Shown: piece by piece, positions 5,206 through 10,085 of the stretch
How positions within the stretch are numbered: the stretch's first letter is position 1
Layout of the letters: every line of letters begins with the position of its first letter
Source of the DNA: Archaeoglobales archaeon
GTDB lineage: Archaea; Halobacteriota; Archaeoglobi; Archaeoglobales; Archaeoglobaceae
NCBI GenBank assembly: GCA_003662985.1
Contig: QMZD01000036.1
Span: forward strand, 1 to 10,085
DNA: 10,085 nucleotides
Direction: 5' to 3'
Position numbers and translations under genes: made by a program
Notes under the pieces: model-generated
Database searches by the model: none
Seen by the model: only the letters and a program-made list of their open reading frames with translations
Told to the model about the DNA's origin: nothing

Positions 5206-7783
5206 TTGAAGCCTCCCCGAGCATATAAAGAAAAATACCAAACATAATGATCACAAAAATTATACCGACAATAAGACCAAGTACAAGAACGATTAGATAG
5301 ATAACTATATCTAGTATCACAAAAAGAATTTGAAAAACTACCCTAGGAATTAACCCGCCAATTGCACCGCCAATTGCACCGTATCTTCTTGCACCACTCA
5401 CAGCACCGATAATTAAACCACCAATTGCACCAATTGCTATTCTGTTTAATATGCATATCAAATTGTTATAACCTACATTTGACAGACATACGTCCACACT
5501 AAGGAACTCCTTAGTAGCCCATAGACATGCTTTACCCCCTTCACCAGTTACTTCACAGAGTAGATTATTATCAACAATAAATCCTTTCAGCAGCATAGTT
5601 ATCAATAAACACAGTACTAACCCAATTATCGCACCAACCCATTGTGGTTTTTGGATTATGCTCTGCGTTTTAAGGGTAAGGTTTTTGATTTTTTGTCTAC
5701 TTCTCTGCGTTTCTTTTTTGATTTTATCTATGATAATTCCCCTATCTAAGATGATCTTAACGATTCCATAGCCCGCAAATACAAATGCAGCAATGAAAAT
5801 AAATGGTGTTTCAAAGATTGCTAAAGTTATAGACTCACTCATATTAACGAAAATAATAATTAAGAATAGAGGGATGAACATTGAAAGGATAAACGTGGAA
5901 AAAACTCCACGGAGTGGAGCCTTGAATATCAAACCGATAATGGCCAAGAAAAGTAAAAACATCTCCGTCCCAGTTAGTGAATCGCTTTCTATATTCCTTA
6001 GATTTATTTGAAAATCAGTTTGAGTGATAATAATGGCACTAATGATAATATATGGGATCAAACTAACAACTAGGTTTATGTAGGTCCATCTGTTAGTCCC
6101 TCTCATTCGATCTACATACCTCCCAATAAGTGCACCAACAAACGCACCAGTTAGAATGGAAAATGCGAGAATATTTAGAGAGGTAAGGACATCAAAGTAA
6201 AAGATCGTCAATATTATTGATATCACTAAACCACCCAACCCGCTAATTATCGCACCAACAAAGAGATATGACTGTGGTTTTTTCTTGATCGTTTGTATCA
6301 GATTATATCTATAACCAACAAACGATAGTGCAGGAATTATAATGAAGACTGCTATCGCTAAATAGAATAATATTGGATCTAAAGAAAGATCAGCATTTAT
6401 TTCCGTCATGCTATCTTCTGAAACGCTTACAGTCTTTGACCAAGAGTAAGGAAATCTCTTTATCTCGATTTTATTATCTCCAACTGGAATAAAAAGCTTC
6501 TTAGGTGTTTTTCCTCTCAAATATCCATTTACGTATATTTCAGCGTCAGATGGATTGGAGGCTATAGAGATAAAATGCCCAACAAACTCCTCTGAAATAC
6601 CAAAACAATAGATATTGCCATCATCAGAACCAAAAAATATCTTTCCATTTGCTATTGCTATTGAAGAACGTGTAATACCTCCAGTTATAATACCTCCTGT
6701 TTCATAACTCTGAATAAGTTTTCCGGTGTTCTCATCTAAACAATAGATTTTACCATCACTAGAAACAATAAACACCTTACCATTTGCTATCACCGGATGA
6801 GTCTTCCATGTCCTCCCAATATCGCCCCCAGTTTTATACCTCCAGATTAATTTTCCAGTATTCTCATCCAGAGCATAGATATCATGATCTGAAGGTGTAA
6901 CAAAGATTTTACCATTTGCAACTGTTAGTGACTCCGCGACCCATCCAGTTTCGGTTTTATACCTCCAGATTAATTTTCCAGTATTCTCATCCAGAGCATA
7001 GATATTATAATCACCAGAACCACTAATAAACACCTTACCATTCGCTACTGCTGGAGAAGACTGAGAAGAAAAAGAGTTAGTTTTAGACATCCAGATAAGC
7101 CCCCCAGTATTCTCACTTAAGCAATAAATTTTGTTATCAAGAGTAACAAACACTTTACCATTCGCTACTGCGGGGGAACAAATTATCTGGTCCTGAGATT
7201 TAATTTCGTAACTCCAGACCAATTTTCCGGTATCTTCCTCCAAAGCATAGATTTTATCACCGATAGCATATGGTTCGCCATAGTTCGAGCTAATAAACAC
7301 CTTACCATTTGCTACTGCTGGAGAAGAATATAGAGGATGCCCAGTTTTATACCTCCAGATTAATTTTCCAGTATTCTCATCCAGAGCATAAAAGTTGCCA
7401 TCTCCATCACCAATAAAAACCTTACCATTTGCTACTGCCGGGACTGAGGAAGAGGGTATGTAATCTCCTGTTTTATAAGTCCATATCAGTCTGCCGGTGA
7501 TTTCATCTAAAGCATAGATTGTACCAGCAAGGTTATAGCCCTTGCCCTCATATGTGCCAAAAAAGACCTTACCATTTGCTACTGCCGGTGAAGATACATA
7601 ACCTCTGGTTTCATAACTCCATATCAACTCCAGTTTATCTGGAACTTTTTCGTCTGTATAGCCTGTATGTCCCAAATCATGCTGAAACATGGGCCAATCT
7701 GAGGATTGAGATATGCCTGTTAAAAGAATTAAAATTACGATTGCTCCAAGTATTTTTAAACATTTGTGTATCTCTTTTTTCAT
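5192..7783 (-). CDS. Exported PQQ-type 8-blade beta-propeller / PEGA / polytopic membrane protein
   Basis: An 863-residue protein, first gene of the cluster. Residues 1-26 form a signal peptide or anchor (basic start, then AIVILILLTGI). The mature part opens SSDWPMFQHDLGHTGYT, the usual lead-in of archaeal PQQ-like proteins. Eight repeats (about 60-395) of the type PAVANGKVFIG, then IYALDENTGKLIWRYKTG, give an eight-blade propeller outside the cell. No enzyme residues are evident, so a binding or adhesion role is likelier than quinoprotein dehydrogenase activity. A PEGA domain spans about 402-467 (NPSDAEIYVNGYLRGKTPKK). About 11 membrane helices follow (469-855), with a basic cytosolic segment at 680-714 and Gly-rich helices near 782-812. 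The ATG at 7783 is chosen over the GTG at 7801 because GGGGAGA lies seven bases upstream. It overlaps the next gene by 14 bases. Propeller-PEGA fused to so large a membrane region is unusual. Confidence 0.9.
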   Translation of the reverse strand: MKKEIHKCLKILGAIVILILLTGISQSSDWPMFQHDLGHTGYTDEKVPDKLELIWSYETRGYVSSPAVANGKVFFGTYEGKGYNLAGTIYALDEITGRLIWTYKTGDYIPSSSVPAVANGKVFIGDGDGNFYALDENTGKLIWRYKTGHPLYSSPAVANGKVFISSNYGEPYAIGDKIYALEEDTGKLVWSYEIKSQDQIICSPAVANGKVFVTLDNKIYCLSENTGGLIWMSKTNSFSSQSSPAVANGKVFISGSGDYNIYALDENTGKLIWRYKTETGWVAESLTVANGKIFVTPSDHDIYALDENTGKLIWRYKTGGDIGRTWKTHPVIANGKVFIVSSDGKIYCLDENTGKLIQSYETGGIITGGITRSSIAIANGKIFFGSDDGNIYCFGISEEFVGHFISIASNPSDAEIYVNGYLRGKTPKKLFIPVGDNKIEIKRFPYSWSKTVSVSEDSMTEINADLSLDPILFYLAIAVFIIIPALSFVGYRYNLIQTIKKKPQSYLFVGAIISGLGGLVISIILTIFYFDVLTSLNILAFSILTGAFVGALIGRYVDRMRGTNRWTYINLVVSLIPYIIISAIIITQTDFQINLRNIESDSLTGTEMFLLFLAIIGLIFKAPLRGVFSTFILSMFIPLFLIIIFVNMSESITLAIFETPFIFIAAFVFAGYGIVKIILDRGIIIDKIKKETQRSRQKIKNLTLKTQSIIQKPQWVGAIIGLVLCLLITMLLKGFIVDNNLLCEVTGEGGKACLWATKEFLSVDVCLSNVGYNNLICILNRIAIGAIGGLIIGAVSGARRYGAIGGAIGGLIPRVVFQILFVILDIVIYLIVLVLGLIVGIIFVIIMFGIFLYMLGEASNEDK
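6831..7390. repeat. Three identical 47-bp copies within the propeller coding sequence
   Basis: The same 47 bases occur at 6831-6877, 6954-7000 and 7344-7390, each starting GTTTTATACCTCCAG on the plus strand. They encode the YALDENTGKLIWRYKT part of three blades. Silent sites are also identical, which points to recent blade duplication or gene conversion. A further near-identical segment (AACACCTTACCATT and onward) recurs near 7029 and 7295. Confidence 0.85.
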
Positions 7784-7832
7784 CCCTCTTTCTCCCCACA
7801 CACCGATTTTATGTAAACGTCCGGATAATATT

Positions 7833-7840
7833 CATATATC
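7833..7840 (-). promoter_or_regulatory. TATA box for the minus-strand cluster
   Basis: On the minus strand GATATATG is centred near 7836. A start about 26 bases downstream falls near 7810, giving a leader of roughly 27 bases that includes the GGGGAGA Shine-Dalgarno site of the beta-propeller gene. This is the only strong TATA-like element ahead of the cluster. Confidence 0.45.
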
Positions 7841-7882
7841 TATTACCTTCAAAATCAAAAAAAATCAAAAATTGTAGCTAAC

Positions 7883-7904
7883 TCCAATTGTTGGAAAATA
7901 CTGG
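7883..7904. repeat. Small inverted repeat next to an AATACTGG motif
   Basis: TCCAA-TTG-TTGGA (7883-7895) is a 5-bp inverted repeat, followed at once by AATACTGG (7897-7904), the same motif that recurs in the iterons at 7971 and 8016. It loosely recalls archaeal mini-ORB sites (TTCCAnTGGAAA), but the match is imperfect. Confidence 0.3.
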
Positions 7905-7929
7905 TAATCAGGAAATCAATATCAAGCAC

Positions 7930-8065
7930 GAATACTAGTAGATTTTACAACTTTTTCTTAATTACTGGCAAATACTGGCGGAAACCTAAACCGATAGCAA
8001 GAGGGATTTGTGGCAAATACTGGCAACCGTAGAATTGATAGCAAGAGTGAATAGTGGCAGATTTT
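7930..8065. repeat. Iteron-like direct repeats, about 44-45 bp period
   Basis: TGGCAAATACTGGC occurs at 7966-7979 and 8011-8024, and the partner motif GATAGCAAGAG at 7993-8003 and 8037-8047. The spacings are 45 and 44 bases. A third partial unit begins TGGCA at 8055. Two longer, looser copies, GAATACTAGTAGATTTT (7930-7946) and GAATAGTGGCAGATTTT (8049-8065, 14 of 17 identical), bracket the array. Such helically phased repeats directly upstream of a replication gene are typical of initiator-binding iterons or of a repressor operator. Confidence 0.65.
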
Positions 8066-8084
8066 CCAAAATGAAATAATTTTC

Positions 8085-8092
8085 TTTTTAAG
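8085..8092 (+). promoter_or_regulatory. TATA box of the primase-ATPase gene
   Basis: TTTTTAAG is centred 26-27 bases before the ATG at 8115. No Shine-Dalgarno site lies between (the start follows AATAATCTTTTA), so a leaderless message is predicted. The box lies just downstream of the direct repeats, so a protein bound there could control it. Confidence 0.5.
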
Positions 8093-8114
8093 TAAATGCG
8101 AAAATAATCTTTTA

Positions 8115-10085
8115 ATGAAATCCAGACAGTTTGAGTGGATAAAAAAGCTAGAAAAGGTTGGTGAAGGGACCATCTATGTGGCAAAAAACGATAATGGAGA
8201 GATAAGTAGGTGGATCCCTTTGTATGATACCACACCATTTACATTTCCAGTTGATAACAGAACTGTCCTGTTAAATGAGGTTGTTTTTGATATAGATTCT
8301 GAAGACTGGGATCTAGTCAGAGATTATGGGAACAGGATTCTTAAAGTTTTGAGGGATGAGAAAGTTCCCTATTCCTTGGGACTGACCGGTGGGAAGGGTG
8401 TTCATATTTCAGTTATATTTGAACTGCCGGAGGGGACGATAAAGGGGAGTATAACCTATAGGATGGTAAGGGAGAAGGTCTTCAACTATGTTCTGGAGAA
8501 GGCAGGAATTCCAGATAAAGGGATTATAGATCCTGCAGTAGTCTCCTTCTCTGATAAATCAAAGGGTCATCTGATCAGGGAATTTGGAGGCAGAAAATTC
8601 AATGAGGATAAAATTTTCTATAAGTCTGCGTTTGATGAGATTCCAGATAAGAGAATTAGGGTAAGAAATCCGGAGAAGGTTAGGTTTCCCGACTTGAGAA
8701 TATGGAATATAGAACCAGAGAAATTGAGAGAAATCTTTGGTATCAATCCAGTTAAAAAAGACAAGAAGAAAAAGAAGATCCTGTATACATCATTCATTAA
8801 TAATGAGAACAGAATATATGAGGAGATCATTGATCCTCTCCAGGGCCCGAGGTTTGCGGTCTGGAAGGAAGGCAAGGTAGATTATGTGGATGAAGTGGAT
8901 AAAGATGAATGTCTGGTTTTGCCTATAAATGATGATGCTATAAAGGAGGGTGCAGTTATCCTACCTACTGGAGTTGAGGATTACAGAGGTATAGAATCTT
9001 TAATAAACGAGATTAAAGAGCATATTCACAAATACTTGGATATTTCAGAGGAATATGAGATATTCGCCGCTTATTATATTCTGCTTTCATGGGTTTACGA
9101 TAAAGTCAATACGTTACCGTATTTAAGGGCTTTAGGAGACACCGGGACTGGGAAGTCCAGATTTCTGGATGTTATTGGCAGGTTGTGTTATAAACCGTGT
9201 ATAGTTTCTGGGTCCATAACTCCTGCACCCATTTATAGAATGATCAAAAGGTGGAATGGTACAATTATCCTTGATGAGGCCGATTTCAGGGATTCTTCGG
9301 AGAAGAATGAGGTTGTTACAATATTGAATTGTGGATTTGAGAGAGGAAGACCAGTTATAAGATGCCAGAAGGACAGGCCGGATGAACTTCAGTTTCTACC
9401 TACGTTCTGTCCGAAGGTATTCTCTACCAGATACACATTCAAGGATAAGGCATTAGAGAGCAGGTGTCTTACAGAACAGTTAAGGGAGACGGATAGAAGG
9501 GATATTCCGCCAGTACTTCCTCAAGAGTTTTATGAGGAGCAGGAACAGATTAGGAAAAAGTTGCTGATGTTCAGATTTGAATGGAGGAACAGAATTGATG
9601 TAAGGAATGCTCAGGATCTGGATCTTGGGGATATTGAGCCAAGGTTGAAGCAGGCCACTTCTTCCTTTGCCGTTCTGTTCTCGAATATCCCAGAGCTGAT
9701 GGATAGGTTCAGAAAATTTCTGAGGAAATACAACAGAGAGTTGATAGAGGAGAGGGCAAATACATTTGAGGGAATGGTAGTGAATTCAATATTTGCTTTA
9801 AGGGGGAAGGAAATAGAAGAGATATCAGCGAGTGATATTGTGGATGAAATGGAGAGAGAATTTGGAATAAAGGCGACACCGCAGAAGGTTGGAATGTATC
9901 TGAAGAGTTTGGGCATTAACTCGGAGTTAAAGAGGGTATATGATGGAAGAAAGAGATGCATTATCTGGGATGATCCGTTGATGGATAAGCTTAGAAAAAG
10001 GTATGTGGTTGATGATAGAACAACCCCAGGAGAACTTCATATAGATGTTCCAAATGCTCCACTTGTTCCAGATGGAACAACTAAC
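8115..10085 (+). CDS. Primase (AEP family) fused to a P-loop helicase-like ATPase; open at right edge
   Basis: 657 codons are visible with no stop. The N-terminal third is an archaeo-eukaryotic primase domain: motif I VVFDIDSED (57-64, catalytic D59 and D61), motif II TGGKGVHIS (91-99), and a third motif around IIDPAVVS (138-144) with HLIREFGG after it (152-159). A lysine-rich linker (214-221) leads to an ATPase domain with Walker A GDTGTGKS (341-348), Walker B TIILDEADF (383-391), and a possible sensor/arginine region near 433-450 (PKVFSTRY, LESR). About 555-620 could be a winged helix. Primase-helicase fusions of this type are replication proteins of archaeal plasmids, viruses and integrated elements, making primers and unwinding the origin. 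The start is set by the leaderless promoter. Codon use (AGG, AGA, ATA rich) matches the Orc1 gene. The exact ATPase class (SF3-like or other AAA+) is uncertain. Confidence 0.85.
   Translation, partial: MKSRQFEWIKKLEKVGEGTIYVAKNDNGEISRWIPLYDTTPFTFPVDNRTVLLNEVVFDIDSEDWDLVRDYGNRILKVLRDEKVPYSLGLTGGKGVHISVIFELPEGTIKGSITYRMVREKVFNYVLEKAGIPDKGIIDPAVVSFSDKSKGHLIREFGGRKFNEDKIFYKSAFDEIPDKRIRVRNPEKVRFPDLRIWNIEPEKLREIFGINPVKKDKKKKKILYTSFINNENRIYEEIIDPLQGPRFAVWKEGKVDYVDEVDKDECLVLPINDDAIKEGAVILPTGVEDYRGIESLINEIKEHIHKYLDISEEYEIFAAYYILLSWVYDKVNTLPYLRALGDTGTGKSRFLDVIGRLCYKPCIVSGSITPAPIYRMIKRWNGTIILDEADFRDSSEKNEVVTILNCGFERGRPVIRCQKDRPDELQFLPTFCPKVFSTRYTFKDKALESRCLTEQLRETDRRDIPPVLPQEFYEEQEQIRKKLLMFRFEWRNRIDVRNAQDLDLGDIEPRLKQATSSFAVLFSNIPELMDRFRKFLRKYNRELIEERANTFEGMVVNSIFALRGKEIEEISASDIVDEMEREFGIKATPQKVGMYLKSLGINSELKRVYDGRKRCIIWDDPLMDKLRKRYVVDDRTTPGELHIDVPNAPLVPDGTTN

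Noticed and set aside
7519..7881. Plus-strand frame of 120 codons
   Set aside because: It is antisense to the start of the beta-propeller gene and runs into the AT-rich promoter region; no motif or start site supports it.
7966..8060. CRISPR array
   Set aside because: There are only two full short repeats, the spacer-like parts also contain a repeated motif, and no cas gene is present; iterons fit better.
7945..8238. Minus-strand frames of 97 and 71 codons
   Set aside because: They overlap the direct repeats and the start of the primase gene, and their Phe/Leu/Ser-rich content reflects antisense AT-rich DNA.

Overview
The window looks archaeal. It carries an Orc1/Cdc6-type AAA+ ATPase and an archaeo-eukaryotic-type primase. 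The promoters read as TATA boxes centred about 26 bases before leaderless start codons. The Shine-Dalgarno sites that are present are GGAGGTGA-like, and the DNA is AT-rich with heavy AGA/AGG and ATA codon use. I cannot fix the lineage below Archaea from the sequence alone.

Left edge (1-683): a minus-strand helix-turn-helix regulator runs off the left end behind a clean leaderless promoter. Next is a 50-residue minus-strand gene whose stop codon lies in the loop of a textbook hairpin/poly-T terminator. A 13-bp perfect inverted repeat (392-429) covers its start. The rest, to 683, holds no convincing gene. The plus strand then encodes the Orc1/Cdc6-like protein (684-1733).

Centre (1807-7801): a compact minus-strand gene cluster, read from right to left. 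Its order is: an exported 8-blade PQQ-type beta-propeller fused to a PEGA domain and about 11 membrane segments; a 93-residue membrane protein; a C-terminal J-domain co-chaperone; a 65-residue probable membrane protein; a von Willebrand A (VWA) protein with full MIDAS residues; a 148-residue unknown protein; a 53-residue protein whose Cys/His spacing fits the RING-finger consensus; and a TPR plus TM2-domain membrane protein. Genes overlap or are closely spaced and most have strong Shine-Dalgarno sites, so this looks like one operon with a TATA box near 7836. The VWA gene is broken by an exact 7-base tandem duplication and an in-frame TGA. The 148-residue gene has a 1-base frameshift. These lesions are either real decay or assembly errors. 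The parts suggest an envelope-anchored sensor or scaffold coupled to cytosolic chaperone and metal-binding adaptors; this is inference, and I do not recognise the set as a named system.

Right side (7802-10085): an AT-rich divergent intergenic region carries about 2.3 copies of a 44-45-bp direct repeat just before a primase-ATPase fusion gene that is still open at the right edge. Orc1, the primase-ATPase, the iteron-like repeats and the HTH regulator look like the replication and control module of a plasmid, virus or integrated element, with the minus-strand cluster carried as cargo between them.
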